Positions 1-11,139 are shown, counted from the first letter of the stretch. The stretch: DNA of 50,058 nt from Comamonadaceae bacterium (GCA_947442105.1 CANEVH010000027.1:1-50058), one strand, 5' to 3'. The notes: generated by a model not told the origin, from the sequence alone. Numbers and translations: made by a program.

Positions 1-15
1 AAGGCGGGTGTGTAA

Positions 16-282
16 GTGCGATGGGTGCGTCGCATTTGGTGTGTTGAATTCTCTGAATCTTTGAGCATGATGTGCGCGATGTGTTGCGTGCACACGATCT
101 TGCAAAACGTAGAGCGTCAATTCAAGAGGGGGATGGCCGGACGCTTACAACGAGCGCACGACAAGGCCTTTTACAAGCTCTGCACGCACATGGAACCGGA
201 TTACCACCAACTGGAATTTGAGGTGCGCGTGTACCTGACGCACCTGGAAGCTTCAGGCCAGCGCCTGTGGGCTAGATCGTAA
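16..282 (+). CDS. possible small hypothetical protein at left edge
   Basis: An 88-codon open frame whose stop overlaps the end of the convergent metC gene by 11 bases. In-frame ATG codons also occur near 67-85 and at 133, and the last follows a purine-rich GAGGGGG run that is too close to be an ideal ribosome binding site. The C-terminal part has ordinary globular composition (Tyr, His, Glu and aromatic residues), while the first 35 codons are Cys/Met-rich and less convincing. I recognise no family. It may be a real short gene, the remnant of a larger one, or chance. No other gene competes for this stretch. Confidence 0.3.
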   Translation: MRWVRRIWCVEFSESLSMMCAMCCVHTILQNVERQFKRGMAGRLQRAHDKAFYKLCTHMEPDYHQLEFEVRVYLTHLEASGQRLWARS

Positions 283-1480
283 GCTGCAGCAGCGCCTGGG
301 CGATGTCGGCCTGCAGGTCGGCCACGGCTTCCAGACCGACCGAGAAGCGCACCAGTGTTCCCTGGGCGATTTCTTTGGGCCAGGCGCTGCGCATGGTGCG
401 CAGCTCATAGGGCACGACCAAACTGATCGGGCCCGCCCAGCTATAGCCTAGGCGAAACAGTTTCAGGGCGTCGCAAAACGTGTCCACCTGCGCCTGCACA
501 AATTCGGGCGCGATTACCACGCTGAACAGGCAAGCCGCGCCCCCGTCTGGACGGTCACACAGCGACTTCCAGAATGCATGGCCGGGCGAACCCACCAAGG
601 CCGGGTGCAGGACCTGCACAAACTGCGGCTGCGTCTGGCACCAGATGGCCAGGGCGCGCGTAGCTTCGTCGTGCGCGCCGTAGCGCAAGGCGATGCTGGG
701 CAAGGAGCGCAGCACCAGCTCGGCGTCATTGCCCCCCACACCCAGGCCCAGGCGCATGTGGCACAGCTTGATCAGCATGTGCAAGGCGGGGTCACGGGTG
801 ATAACGCTGCCCATGAGCACGTCGCCGCCACCGCTGGGGTATTTGGTGAGCGCATGGGTAGAAATGTCCACCGCCAACGGCTCGGGCGCGGCGGGCAGCA
901 AGTCAAAGGGCTTGAAGGCAATGCCTGCGCCCCAGGTGTTGTCCAGCGCCACCAGGGCGCCATGCTGCTTGCTGATGCGCACCAGGGTGGCCAGGTCTGG
1001 AAACTCCAGGGTGACCGAACCGGCAGCCTCCACCCACACCAGGCGGGTGGCGGGCGACAGTTTAGCTGCCAGGTCCTGCGGGTCCATGGCGTCGTAGTAA
1101 CGGTGGCTGATGCCCCAAGACTGCAATTCGCCCTCCACCAGGGCTTTGTTCGGGCCGTAGGCGTTATCTGGCAAGAGCACCTCGTCGCCGGTTTTCAAGA
1201 GTGCCAGTGCCACAACCGCCAAGGCAGCCAGACCGCTGGGCACCAGCACGCACTGCAAGCCGCCCTCCAGGGTGCACAGGCGCTCTTCTAGCGCATAGGT
1301 GGTCGGCGTGCCGTGCAGGCCGTAGGTGTAGGCAGACTTGTCCTTCCAGTCCCGGCTGCGCATGGCGGCAACCGTGGGAAAGAACACGGTGGACGCCTTG
1401 TGAACCGCATGCTGGGGCGCAGCAAAACCATCCGGCGCTTCGTAGGCATGGTGAATGAGCGAAGTGCTGAGTTGCGGCAT
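272..1480 (-). CDS. metC: cystathionine beta-lyase (Cys/Met metabolism PLP-dependent enzyme)
   Basis: A 402-residue cytoplasmic PLP enzyme that cleaves cystathionine to homocysteine, pyruvate and ammonia in methionine synthesis. Seen: the YTYGLHGTPT substrate/PLP segment (about 52-60), the ALDNTW aspartate that contacts the PLP ring (Asp180), and STHALTKYPSGGGD with the Schiff-base Lys213. Near the C-terminus GYSWAGPISL matches the beta-lyase form (GYSWGG.ESL) better than MetB gamma-synthases. The frame stays open 24 codons further upstream, but that would overlap the preceding phosphoribosyltransferase gene. The ATG at 1480 leaves a 16-base gap and starts at the family's usual point. It is the last gene of the purA-phosphoribosyltransferase-metC run. 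Assignment to MetC rather than another member of the superfamily is from motifs only. Confidence 0.85.
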   Translation of the reverse strand: MPQLSTSLIHHAYEAPDGFAAPQHAVHKASTVFFPTVAAMRSRDWKDKSAYTYGLHGTPTTYALEERLCTLEGGLQCVLVPSGLAALAVVALALLKTGDEVLLPDNAYGPNKALVEGELQSWGISHRYYDAMDPQDLAAKLSPATRLVWVEAAGSVTLEFPDLATLVRISKQHGALVALDNTWGAGIAFKPFDLLPAAPEPLAVDISTHALTKYPSGGGDVLMGSVITRDPALHMLIKLCHMRLGLGVGGNDAELVLRSLPSIALRYGAHDEATRALAIWCQTQPQFVQVLHPALVGSPGHAFWKSLCDRPDGGAACLFSVVIAPEFVQAQVDTFCDALKLFRLGYSWAGPISLVVPYELRTMRSAWPKEIAQGTLVRFSVGLEAVADLQADIAQALLQLTI

Positions 1481-1496
1481 AGCGGGTCCCGGCGCC

Positions 1497-2021
1497 TCAA
1501 ACGCTCCACTTTTGAATGAGTTGCTGCGGGCGCAAGGCATCGTAGCTCTCAAAGGGCTGGTGAATCCAGGGATTGGTGGGCAAAAACTCCACTGAATAGT
1601 CGGGCGTAAAGGTGGACAGCGCCTTGGTCCAGATGACGGCGCTGCGCAGCTCGGTAATGGGGGTGTAGTTGTTGCGCAGCTGGTGCATCACGGCGTTGAG
1701 CGTGTGGCCCGAGTCGGCCAAGTCGTCCACCAGCAGCACTTTGCCGGCAATCTCGCCCTTGGGCGTGGTGATGAAACGGGCAATGTCCAGATTGCCCTGC
1801 ACCGTGCCAGCATCCGAGCGGTAAGAGCTGGTCGACATGATGGCCAGCGGCTTGTCAAACACCCTTGAGAGGATGTCGCCCGGACGCATGCCGCCACGCG
1901 CCAGGCACAAAATGGTGTCGAACTCCCAGCCCGACTGGAACACCTTGATGGCCAGCTTTTCGATCAGGTTGTGGTACTCGTCGTAGCTGACGTACAGGTG
2001 TTTACCGTCTTCAGTAAGCAT
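1497..2021 (-). CDS. phosphoribosyltransferase (hypoxanthine/xanthine type)
   Basis: A 174-residue type I phosphoribosyltransferase. The PRPP-binding signature VLLVDDLADSGHTL lies at about residues 114-127, and the CLARGGMRPGD loop near residue 40 is typical of purine-salvage enzymes. It probably joins a purine base to PRPP to give a nucleotide. The exact base (guanine, xanthine or hypoxanthine) cannot be read from the motifs. The start ATG at 2021 has a strong AAAGGAG site upstream. Lying 26 bases after purA, it places salvage next to de novo AMP synthesis, which supports a purine role. Confidence 0.8.
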   Translation of the reverse strand: MLTEDGKHLYVSYDEYHNLIEKLAIKVFQSGWEFDTILCLARGGMRPGDILSRVFDKPLAIMSTSSYRSDAGTVQGNLDIARFITTPKGEIAGKVLLVDDLADSGHTLNAVMHQLRNNYTPITELRSAVIWTKALSTFTPDYSVEFLPTNPWIHQPFESYDALRPQQLIQKWSV

Positions 2022-2047
2022 AAAAGCTCCTTTGTTTTGGGTCTGGC

Positions 2048-3436
<1,389 letters not shown>

Positions 3437-4585
3437 TTAAAGGGCCGTGACGCACCAGGCAGCATCACGCTGCACCAGTTCGCGGTCACATTGGAATTCG
3501 TCAACTTCGCTTTCGTGGCCGGGCAAGACGCACACCACGGTTTCACCAGCCGCGCGCAGGGTGGCAATCGCCTCGCGCAAGGCCTGGCCCTCACCCCAAG
3601 GCGCGCGGATTGCGGCCCGCAGCACAGCGGGGCGCGCCACTGCCACCAAGGCTTTGATGTCCAGGCTAAAGCCCACAGCCGGGCGCTTACGCCCAAACAC
3701 CGAACCCACCGCGTCATAACGCCCACCGCGCACCAAAGCATCGGGCGCACCTGCTGCGTAGACCGCAAAACGCGCACCGCTGTAATAGGCATAGCCTCGT
3801 AAATCAGCCAAATCAAAAGCCACGCTGGCGCCCTGAATATGACCCGCTAACCATCGGAGTTGGTCCAGCGCGGCGTGAATAGCTGGCAGCGGCGGCAGCA
3901 CGCGGCGCGCCTCGTCCAGTAGGGTGGCATCGCCGTAGAGTTGTGTGAGCTGCTGCAGCGCGCGGGCTATGTCGGTGGGCGCTTGCGCCGTGAGTTGGGC
4001 CAAGGCGCTGGCGTCCTTGGTGGCCAGCGCGCCGTGCACCTGGGCGGTTTGGGCAGGCGTGAGCGCGGTTTGCGCCAGCAAGGCATTGACGATGCGCACA
4101 TCGCCCAGGTCCACCGTCAGCTCGCCCACGTGCGCAGCGCGCAGGCTGTCGAGCGCCAACTCCAAAATCTCCAAATCGGCTTCCAAGCCAGCGTGGCCGT
4201 AAATCTCCGCGCCCAATTGCAGTGGCTCGCGGCTGGCGTGGGGTGCAGCGGGGCGGGTGTGCAACACCGGACCGCAATAGGACAGACGGGCCACGCCCGT
4301 GCGGTTGAGCAAATGGGCGTCAATGCGCGCCACCTGCGGCGTGCTGTCGGCGCGCAGGCCCATCATGCGGCCCGAAATCTGGTCTACCAGTTTGAAGGTT
4401 TGCAGGTCCAGGGCTTCGCCTGTTCCCGTCAACAAGGACTCCAGGTGTTCGAGCAGCGGCGGCATGACGAGTTCATAGCCATAGCAGCGCGCCATGTCCA
4501 GCAAATTGCGTCGGATTTCTTCGATGTGGCGCGCCTCGGACGGCAGCACATCGGCAATATGATCCGGAAGGACCCAAGCGGACAT
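3437..4585 (-). CDS. hisZ: ATP phosphoribosyltransferase regulatory subunit
   Basis: A 382-residue histidyl-tRNA synthetase paralogue without aminoacylation function. It pairs with the short form of HisG to make the first enzyme of histidine synthesis. Seen: the opening [15 protein letters not shown], the class II core with [12 protein letters not shown] (motif 2-like) at about 76-87, and a [13 protein letters not shown] segment near residue 320. It lacks the C-terminal anticodon-binding domain of true HisRS, and a genuine hisS lies at 11.8-13.2 kb, so paralogue confusion is unlikely. hisG is not in this window. A 103-base gap separates it from hflC and contains no gene I can see. Confidence 0.93.
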   Translation of the reverse strand: MSAWVLPDHIADVLPSEARHIEEIRRNLLDMARCYGYELVMPPLLEHLESLLTGTGEALDLQTFKLVDQISGRMMGLRADSTPQVARIDAHLLNRTGVARLSYCGPVLHTRPAAPHASREPLQLGAEIYGHAGLEADLEILELALDSLRAAHVGELTVDLGDVRIVNALLAQTALTPAQTAQVHGALATKDASALAQLTAQAPTDIARALQQLTQLYGDATLLDEARRVLPPLPAIHAALDQLRWLAGHIQGASVAFDLADLRGYAYYSGARFAVYAAGAPDALVRGGRYDAVGSVFGRKRPAVGFSLDIKALVAVARPAVLRAAIRAPWGEGQALREAIATLRAAGETVVCVLPGHESEVDEFQCDRELVQRDAAWCVTAL

Positions 4586-4688
4586 GGAATAGGGGCTTTG
4601 TTAAAACGGCGAGTTTACCGGGCTGGCCACCGGTAGATCGTGTCGCGTCGTGGCAGCGCCCGAGAAACCGGGCACGGCCTGGTGGTGC

Positions 4689-5591
4689 TTATTTCTTAGG
4701 GCCGCCGACAGCAGCGCCGTTACCCCGGAAAATTTTGAAAAACTCGCTGGATGAGGGATCGAGCACCATCACGTCGCTCTTGTTGGCGAAACTGCTTTTG
4801 TAGGCCTCCAAGCTGCGGTAAAACTGGGCAAATTGCGGGTCGCGGTTAAAAGCGTCTGCATAGATTCGCGCGGCTTCGGCGTCGCCCTCGCCTTTGATTT
4901 TTTGCGCATCACGGTAGGCATTGGCAATCGTTACCTCGCGCTGGCGGTCGGCGTCGGCGCGGATTTTTTCACCCTCGGCTGCGCCGGTGGAACGCAGCTC
5001 ATTGGCCACGCGCTTGCGCTCGGCCTCCATGCGGCGGTAGACCGACTCGGTAATCGCCTCCACATAGTCCACGCGGGTGATGCGCACGTCCACCACGTCC
5101 ACACCCCAGGGTTTGGCACCGCGTACCTTGGCCAGCACTTCAGTTTTGACATCGGCCATCAGCGCGTCGCGCTTCAAAGACAGCAATTCTTTAACGGTGC
5201 GCTTGTTGATGGCTTCTTGAAAGGCGTTGCGCACCACGCGGTTGAGCTGGCTGGCGCCTGCGCCTTCGTTCAGGCCCACGTTGCGGATGTAGTCTGAAGG
5301 CTCAGAAATGCGCCAGCGCACAAACCAATCGATCACCACGCGCTGCTTTTCGGCGGTAAGCATGGGCTCGGCGTCCGAGCTGTCCAGCGTCAGCAAACGT
5401 TTGTCGATGTAGGAAACGTTTTGAAACGGCGGCGGCAGCTTCCAGTTCAGACCAGGCTCGGTGATGACTTCCTTGATTTGCCCCAGGGCATACACCACGC
5501 CAAACTGGCGCTGGTCCACCACAAACAAAGTAGAACTGGCCAGCACCAACAGCACCAGCAACGACGATAAAACCAATCCGATACGGTTCAT
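4689..5591 (-). CDS. hflC: HflC, FtsH protease modulator
   Basis: A 300-residue inner-membrane SPFH/prohibitin-family protein. One N-terminal transmembrane segment (about residues 5-24) is followed by the band-7 domain beginning VVDQRQFGVVYALGQ. It then has an Ala/Glu/Arg-rich coiled region (about 190-260, with EAERKRVANELRS and GEGDAEAARIYADAF). With HflK it forms the large periplasmic cage around FtsH that restrains membrane-protein degradation. The start ATG has an AGGAGATC ribosome site and lies 9 bases after hflK, as expected for the fixed hflK-hflC pair. Confidence 0.96.
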   Translation of the reverse strand: MNRIGLVLSSLLVLLVLASSTLFVVDQRQFGVVYALGQIKEVITEPGLNWKLPPPFQNVSYIDKRLLTLDSSDAEPMLTAEKQRVVIDWFVRWRISEPSDYIRNVGLNEGAGASQLNRVVRNAFQEAINKRTVKELLSLKRDALMADVKTEVLAKVRGAKPWGVDVVDVRITRVDYVEAITESVYRRMEAERKRVANELRSTGAAEGEKIRADADRQREVTIANAYRDAQKIKGEGDAEAARIYADAFNRDPQFAQFYRSLEAYKSSFANKSDVMVLDPSSSEFFKIFRGNGAAVGGPKK

Positions 5592-5600
5592 AGTGATCTC

Positions 5601-6980
5601 CTAGCGTGCATCGCGCTCACGGGTGCGGGCCGCATCCCGGCTTCGGGCTTCGGTACTGGGCGCGGCAGGCGTGGTAGTAGTTGTTGGTGGCGCAGCCACT
5701 GGCGCCGCTGCAGGTGCAGGCTCCCCAGTTGCACCCAGTTGCAAAATTTTCTCAAGCGGCAGGTTCAGCAAGGTCGCACCTTGGCGCGAGTCGATGAGGA
5801 CCTTGGTCACGTTGGTAAAAATCTGCTGCATGGTGTCCAGGTACATGCGGTCTCGGGTGACTTGGGGCGCCTTCTGGTATTCGTTGTACACCAAGCGAAA
5901 GCGCTGCGCGTCACCCTGCGCCTGGGCGACCACGCGGGCTTTGTAAGCGTCGGCCTCTTCTTTAAGGCGCGAGGCGGATCCGACCGCGCGGGGGATGACG
6001 TCGTTGGCATAGGCCTGGGCCTCATTCTTGGTTCGCTCACGCTCCTGGCCGGCTTTGAGCACATCGTCAAACGAAGCCTGTACCTGCTCGGGCGGGCGCA
6101 CACCGCCTTGCTGCAAGTTGATACCCACCACTTCAATCCCGACTTTGTAGCGGTCCAGTATTTCTTGCATCATGGCCCGCACTTTGGGGCCGATCTGGTC
6201 GCGGTCTTCGGACAAAGCAGCGTCCATATTCATCTTGCCCAGCACCTCGCGCACCGAAGTTTCAGCCGCCTGCACCACGGCGTCGGTCGGGTTTTTGCTC
6301 TCAAACAAGAACGCCCGCGCGTCGTTCAGGCGGTACTGGACGGCAAACTTGATGTCCAGAATGTTTTCGTCTTGCGTCAGCATGGCCGATTCGCGCAGGC
6401 CGGTGGCCTTGAGCACGTTGTCGCGGCCCACATCGACCGAGCGGATTTGGGTCACAAACACCAGCTCGTGGCGTTGTATCGGGTAGGGTAGGCGCCAGTT
6501 GAAACCGGCGTTTACCGTGGCCTTGTAGCGGCCGAACTGGGTAATCACCGCCTGCTGGCCCTCTTGCACAATAAAAAAACCGGTTCCCAGCCAGACCAAA
6601 AACACCAATGCCAAGATCACGCCCACGCCAATACCGGCGTTTTTGAAATCTGGAATGAATCCTCCGGGTCCACGGCCCTGGGGGCCGCTAGGCCTTTTGC
6701 TGCCGCCCATCCACGCATTGAGCTTGCGATTGAAATCGCGCCAGAGTGCATCCAAGTCTGGTGGCCCCGATTGCGCACCAGGGCGCGCGCTGGGGCGCGG
6801 TTTTTCTTCCTCGCGGGGTGGGCTGTCTTTGGGCTCAGGGTTTGATTCGGGCTTGGCTTGCCCGGTGGATTCGGGCTTGGCATCGTCGCCACGGCCCCAG
6901 CGGCTGTCGTTGAGGTTGAACATGCCCCCAAAGCGTCCGGCCAATGCGCCAAGATTGAAGTTAGGAATAGAAAATTTCAT
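5601..6980 (-). CDS. hflK: HflK, FtsH protease modulator
   Basis: Partner of HflC. Seen in order: a Gly/Asn/Pro-rich cytoplasmic N-terminus, a transmembrane segment (GVGVILALVFLVWLGTGFFIV, given here in part), the SPFH domain starting QEGQQAVITQFGRYK, a coiled region with NDVIPRAVGSASRLKEEADAYK, and a Pro/Ala/Thr-rich tail typical of HflK. I start at the ATG at 6980 (MKFSIPN). The ATG two codons earlier (6986) is equally possible. The frame is open to 7016, which would add 12 residues unlike the family. It begins about 38 bases after hflX in the conserved hfq-hflX-hflK-hflC order. Confidence 0.93.
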   Translation of the reverse strand: MKFSIPNFNLGALAGRFGGMFNLNDSRWGRGDDAKPESTGQAKPESNPEPKDSPPREEEKPRPSARPGAQSGPPDLDALWRDFNRKLNAWMGGSKRPSGPQGRGPGGFIPDFKNAGIGVGVILALVFLVWLGTGFFIVQEGQQAVITQFGRYKATVNAGFNWRLPYPIQRHELVFVTQIRSVDVGRDNVLKATGLRESAMLTQDENILDIKFAVQYRLNDARAFLFESKNPTDAVVQAAETSVREVLGKMNMDAALSEDRDQIGPKVRAMMQEILDRYKVGIEVVGINLQQGGVRPPEQVQASFDDVLKAGQERERTKNEAQAYANDVIPRAVGSASRLKEEADAYKARVVAQAQGDAQRFRLVYNEYQKAPQVTRDRMYLDTMQQIFTNVTKVLIDSRQGATLLNLPLEKILQLGATGEPAPAAAPVAAPPTTTTTPAAPSTEARSRDAARTRERDAR

Positions 6981-7018
6981 GGTCATAGCTTTCGCACACG
7001 TTGCCCGATTGTCCACAT

Positions 7019-8185
7019 TTACGATTCAGCCTCAGGGGTGGCAGGGTGATCTACGCCACGCGCCACCGCATCACGCGCCACGATGGACGCCAATTCGGAA
7101 CGCAAGCTGGCAATGCCGGTTCCCATGCGGGCACTGACAAAGAGGCGTGGCGTTTGCACGCCGTCGATCTCAAAAAAGTCCCGCTCCTGCATTGGCATAT
7201 TGGAAGCGTCCATGGCGTCCACTTTGTTAAACACCAGCAACTGGGGGATGTCCTGCGCGCCGATCTCCTTGAGCACCTGCTGCACCTGACGAATCTGCAG
7301 GCCGTGGTCCGGGTTGGACGCGTCGACCACGTGCACAAGCAAGTCGGCATCAATGGCTTCTTGCAAGGTCGCCTGAAATGCATCGATCAGGCCATGGGGA
7401 AGGTCCCGGATAAAGCCCACGGTGTCTGACAGCGACACCGACCGCCGCGCCTCGCCCAAATACAACTGGCGCGTAGTGGTGTCCAGCGTGGCAAACAGCT
7501 GGTCTGCGGCATAGGCGCGGGCCTTGACCAAGGCATTGAACAAGGTGGACTTGCCCGCGTTGGTGTAGCCGATCAGCGAGATATTGAAGGCGCCACGCCG
7601 GTCACGCTGCTTGCGTTGGGTGAGGTGCTGGCGCTTGACTTTTTGCAGCTGCTCTTTGGTGCGCTTGATGGTGGTGGCAATCATGCGCCGGTCCAGCTCA
7701 ATCTGCGTCTCTCCGGGGCCGCCGCGCGTGCCAATGCCGCCACGTTGGCGCTCCAGATGCGACCAGCGCCGCACCAGGCGCGTGCTCAGGTACTGCAGGC
7801 GCGCCAACTCCACTTGCAACTTGCCCTCATGACTGCGCGCGCGCTGGGCAAAAATTTCGAGGATCAGAAACGTGCGGTCGTTGACAGGCAGCTCCAGGCG
7901 CCGCTCCAGATTGCGCTGCTGACCGGGGCTGAGGCTTTGGTCAAACAGAATTTCTTCGGCGCCATGCTGCTGCGCCAGCAATTTGATTTCATCGGCCTTG
8001 CCGGTACCGACGAACAAGGCGGCGTCCGGGGCGCGCCGCTTGCAGGTGATAGATGCCACAGGCTCCATGCCTGCCGTTTGTGCCAGCAAACCCAACTCTT
8101 GCAAGTCGCCATCAAAATTCGGCAATCCCAAATCCACACCGACCAATATGGTTCGTGGAGCCGTGGTGAGGTCGGTGGAATTCAA
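7019..8185 (-). CDS. hflX: GTPase HflX, ribosome-associated
   Basis: A 388-residue GTPase that binds the large ribosomal subunit and splits stalled or heat-damaged ribosomes. Seen: the N-terminal HflX domain (GTGKADEI, then a Gly-rich SPGQQRNLER and GGIGTRGGPGETQIELDRR linker), the G1 loop GYTNAGKST, the G3 DTVGFIRDLP and the G4 NKVD. The frame opens with TTG at 8185 and no in-frame ATG follows before the conserved TILVGVDLG segment, so a TTG start is the only sensible one seen. It lies 54 bases after hfq, the usual partner order. Confidence 0.93.
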   Translation of the reverse strand: MNSTDLTTAPRTILVGVDLGLPNFDGDLQELGLLAQTAGMEPVASITCKRRAPDAALFVGTGKADEIKLLAQQHGAEEILFDQSLSPGQQRNLERRLELPVNDRTFLILEIFAQRARSHEGKLQVELARLQYLSTRLVRRWSHLERQRGGIGTRGGPGETQIELDRRMIATTIKRTKEQLQKVKRQHLTQRKQRDRRGAFNISLIGYTNAGKSTLFNALVKARAYAADQLFATLDTTTRQLYLGEARRSVSLSDTVGFIRDLPHGLIDAFQATLQEAIDADLLVHVVDASNPDHGLQIRQVQQVLKEIGAQDIPQLLVFNKVDAMDASNMPMQERDFFEIDGVQTPRLFVSARMGTGIASLRSELASIVARDAVARGVDHPATPEAES

Positions 8186-8239
8186 ATGGTGGAGATAGTT
8201 GAAAGAGCAGACGCTTCGCGGTCCCGCAAAGACAAGGAC

Positions 8240-8491
8240 TTAAGGCGCGGGGGCCTCATCGTCCGCAACGGCTGCAGCCAAATTAACAGCACGCCCCGGC
8301 ACAATGGTCGAAATCGCATGCTTGTAAACCATCTGGGTTACCGTGTTGCGCAAGAGCACCACGTACTGGTCAAAAGACTCAATTTGACCTTGGAGTTTGA
8401 TGCCGTTGACCAAATACACCGAGACGGGAATGTGCTCGCGGCGCAAGGCGTTCAGAAAAGGGTCTTGCAGGAGCTGGCTTTTGTTGTTCAC
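8240..8491 (-). CDS. hfq: RNA chaperone Hfq
   Basis: An 83-residue Sm-like RNA chaperone that forms a hexameric ring and pairs small RNAs with mRNAs. The Sm1 motif region ([22 protein letters not shown] in part, [19 protein letters not shown]) and the Sm2 KHAISTIVP signature are both intact, as are the usual proximal-face residues Gln8, Phe42 and Lys/His. Translation starts at GTG (8491) with GGAG about seven bases upstream. The short acidic-Ala/Pro tail is typical of betaproteobacteria. It lies between der and hflX, and the 160-base gap after der could hold its own promoter. Confidence 0.97.
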   Translation of the reverse strand: MNNKSQLLQDPFLNALRREHIPVSVYLVNGIKLQGQIESFDQYVVLLRNTVTQMVYKHAISTIVPGRAVNLAAAVADDEAPAP

Positions 8492-8567
8492 GATATTCTC
8501 CGTGTTGGAAAGTTAGGGCAAGGGAAGATACCACACTGGCAAGGGGCTTCTTGTGCGCTGGCACCAC

Positions 8568-8586
8568 AGAAAAGTTTGAACTTTCT
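8568..8586. repeat. inverted repeat and repeated CAGAAAAGTT motif in der-hfq gap
   Basis: AGAAAAGTTTGAACTTTCT is a near-perfect dyad with one extra A. The half-motif CAGAAAAGTT recurs about 54 bases away near 8621 in the same 160-base gap, next to a GGCGC-TAG-type small hairpin at about 8603-8615. There is no U-run, so it does not read as an intrinsic terminator. It could be a regulator site for hfq or an RNA structure between der and hfq. Confidence 0.4.
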
Positions 8587-8651
8587 GCCTGACTTGCATG
8601 ATGGCGCGTAGCGCCTGGCATCAGAAAAGTTGTTTCACGCGCCGGCAGCGC

Positions 8652-9986
8652 TCAATCCTTGTCCGCATAGGGGTTGGCTGACGACTTCATCTGAATCAGC
8701 AAGGGCGTACCGACCAGGTCAAATTCCTTGCGGAAACGCCCTTCCAAAAACCGCTTGTAGGCGTCGGTCACATGTTCGAGCGAGTTGCCGTGGACAATGA
8801 TGATGGGCGGGTTCATGCCGCCCTGGTGGGCGTAGCGCAGTTTGGGGCGGTACATGCCGGTTTTCTTGGGCGTTTGGAACTGCACGGCTTCTAGCAGCAG
8901 GCGTGTCAGCACGGGCGTGGGCATTTTGCAATTGGCAGAGCGGTGCGCCTGCGCAATCGAATCCCACACCGGACCCAGCCCCTGGCGTTTGGTGGCGGAT
9001 ATGAAATGCACGGCGGCAAACTTCAAAAAACCCAGCCGCGTTTCCAGCGAACGTTTGACCAGCTCCCGCTGGTATTCATCCACCGCATCCCACTTATTAA
9101 CAGCCACCACCACCGCACGCCCCGATTCGAGCACATAGCCCGCAATATGCGCGTCCTGGTCGGTCACGCCCTGGATGGCGTCAATCAGCAGCAAAACCAC
9201 GTTCGCCGACTCAATGGCCTGCAAGGTTTTGACGACCGAGAACTTCTCAATCGCCTCAAACACCTTGCCTTTGCGCCGCAGCCCTGCGGTGTCAATCAGT
9301 TCAAACTTTTGCCCGCCGCGCTCAAAGGGCACTGAAATCGCGTCCCGCGTCGTGCCCGGCAGGTCAAACGCCACCAGGCGCTCTTCGCCCAGCCAGGTGT
9401 TGATCAAGGTGGACTTGCCCACATTGGGCCGGCCCGCCACCGCCAGCTTGATGCTGCTGGGGTCGCCGGCTTCTTCCGCTTGCGCCATGGCCAGCGCCAG
9501 AGGTTCAAGCACTCGGTCGATCAAGGGGCGTATGCCCTGGCCGTGGGCAGCGCTGATGGGAATGACTGCGCCCAGGCCCAGTTCAAAAAACTCGGTGAAG
9601 TGCACGCCCTCGGTCATGCCCTCGGCCTTGTTGGCCACCACCACTGCCGATTTGCCCAAGCGGCGCAGGTACTTGGCAATTTCATGGTCTTGTGCGGACA
9701 CACCACCGCGCGCGTCCACCACAAACAGCACCACGTCGGCTTCGGCCACGGCTTGGCGGGTTTGCTTGGCCATTTCTTTGTAGATGCCGCTATCCGCGTC
9801 GGGCTCAAAGCCACCCGTGTCCACCACGATGTACTCGTGTTTGCCGTGCTTGGCGTTGCCATAGTGGCGGTCGCGCGTGAGGCCGGCGTAGTCGGCAACA
9901 ATGGCGTCGCGGGTTTTGGTCAGGCGGTTGAACAGGGTCGATTTGCCCACATTGGGTCTACCGACCAGGGCGATGACAGGTTTCAT
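8652..9986 (-). CDS. der: ribosome biogenesis GTPase Der (EngA)
   Basis: A 444-residue double GTPase needed for maturation of the 50S subunit. Two complete G domains are visible. The first opens with GRPNVGKST at residues 8-16 and has DTGGFEPD. The second repeats GRPNVGKST near residue 187, with [10 protein letters not shown] and NKWD. A C-terminal KH-like domain ends with [15 protein letters not shown]. The ATG at 9986 lies 16 bases after the bamB stop, so der is probably cotranscribed with bamB, as in many proteobacteria. Confidence 0.97.
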   Translation of the reverse strand: MKPVIALVGRPNVGKSTLFNRLTKTRDAIVADYAGLTRDRHYGNAKHGKHEYIVVDTGGFEPDADSGIYKEMAKQTRQAVAEADVVLFVVDARGGVSAQDHEIAKYLRRLGKSAVVVANKAEGMTEGVHFTEFFELGLGAVIPISAAHGQGIRPLIDRVLEPLALAMAQAEEAGDPSSIKLAVAGRPNVGKSTLINTWLGEERLVAFDLPGTTRDAISVPFERGGQKFELIDTAGLRRKGKVFEAIEKFSVVKTLQAIESANVVLLLIDAIQGVTDQDAHIAGYVLESGRAVVVAVNKWDAVDEYQRELVKRSLETRLGFLKFAAVHFISATKRQGLGPVWDSIAQAHRSANCKMPTPVLTRLLLEAVQFQTPKKTGMYRPKLRYAHQGGMNPPIIIVHGNSLEHVTDAYKRFLEGRFRKEFDLVGTPLLIQMKSSANPYADKD

Positions 9987-10002
9987 GGAGGTTTTAGCCT
10001 AA

Positions 10003-11139
10003 TTATTCAGGCCGAAACCCAATCACCGCGCCGCGCGTTGTGACCGCGACCAAGGTTTCATCCACCCAGACGGGCGCCAAGGCAATGGCAGACCCATCGC
10101 TGGGAACGCGGGCGAGCAAAGTCCCATCTTGAGGGGAAATAAAGTGCAGGAATCCCTCAAAGTCGCCAACGACGACCGAGCCCGCCACAAAAACCGGGCT
10201 GGACAAGCCCCGAAAGCGGAGTTTTTCGCTGCTCCAGAGCTTTTCGCCGTCGCTTTTGCGCCAAGCGATTAGCTTGCCATCGGCCTCCGCGCCGAACATG
10301 GTGCTCTCGTTGCCCGCGATGCCACTGGAGCCAGAGGCCGTTTTGGTCCACAAGGTGCGCCCGACTTGAGCGTCCACACAGGCCACGGCCGACTGGAAGG
10401 CGCGCAAACACAAGGTGTCGCCCACCCGGCTGACGCCAGACACTAAGTCCACCAGACGTTCCACTTCATTGACCCCGCGCCCTACTGCGACCGAGGCGTC
10501 CCAGCGGGTCGCACCATTTTGCGGATTCAAACCCAGCAAGCGGCCGCTTTGACCACTCACCAAGGTGTCGCCCACCGCCATCAATATTCCGGGCTGGCCC
10601 AGCACCAGCGCGTCGCCAGACCGCTTTTGCACCCACAAGCTGCGACCGGTGGAGGCGTCAAACGCCGACACCGTGCGGTCGGCGGACTGAATGAAAACGC
10701 GGCCTCCCGCTACCAAGGGCGGTGTCAGCGTCAGGGAGGGCATTTTTTGTCGCCACACCTCTTTACCCGCGCGCAGGGCGATGAGCTGGTTTTCGCGGCT
10801 AACCACGGCCGCCGTCTCACCGTCGCTGCCCACGCCGGCGCTGAGCGCCGTGGCCAGGCTGGCACGCCAGATCTCCTTGCCGCTGCGCGCCTCAAAGGCC
10901 GCAACATCGCCTTGGGTGGAGGCGACCAGCACCTGAGAACGTAGCACATGCGCTTGCAGTGGAAGGCCTGTGGCACCCACATTGGCGCGCCACTGCTCCG
11001 TCACCTTGACCAGCGAGGGGGCGGGCTCCAGCGCGGTGGGCTTGGGTTTGTCCTTGCTGGCGCAGGCCTGCAAGAGAAGCACCAAAGCGAGCGCCAGGCC
11101 ACCGTGAACCATGGGCAAGAACCGCTGGCGAGCGCGCAT
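10003..11139 (-). CDS. bamB: outer membrane assembly lipoprotein BamB
   Basis: A 378-residue lipoprotein of the BAM complex, which folds beta-barrel proteins into the outer membrane. A signal peptide ends in the lipobox LLQAC (lipid Cys at residue 26). The rest is a PQQ-like eight-bladed propeller with repeated Ala-x-[DG]-x-x-[ST]-G-[KR]-x-[IL]-W blade motifs (for example FEARSGKEIW, FDASTGRSLW, VDAQVGRTLW). The ATG at 11139 forms a TGATG junction with the preceding gene. The frame opens one codon earlier at TTG, which I reject. Confidence 0.94.
   Translation of the reverse strand: MRARQRFLPMVHGGLALALVLLLQACASKDKPKPTALEPAPSLVKVTEQWRANVGATGLPLQAHVLRSQVLVASTQGDVAAFEARSGKEIWRASLATALSAGVGSDGETAAVVSRENQLIALRAGKEVWRQKMPSLTLTPPLVAGGRVFIQSADRTVSAFDASTGRSLWVQKRSGDALVLGQPGILMAVGDTLVSGQSGRLLGLNPQNGATRWDASVAVGRGVNEVERLVDLVSGVSRVGDTLCLRAFQSAVACVDAQVGRTLWTKTASGSSGIAGNESTMFGAEADGKLIAWRKSDGEKLWSSEKLRFRGLSSPVFVAGSVVVGDFEGFLHFISPQDGTLLARVPSDGSAIALAPVWVDETLVAVTTRGAVIGFRPE

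Noticed and set aside
4586..4688. A small DUF2065-type gene between hisZ and hflC, common in relatives
   Set aside because: The gap is only 103 bases, with no start codon, ribosome site or hydrophobic frame. A weak GCCCG/CGGGC hairpin there has no U-run.
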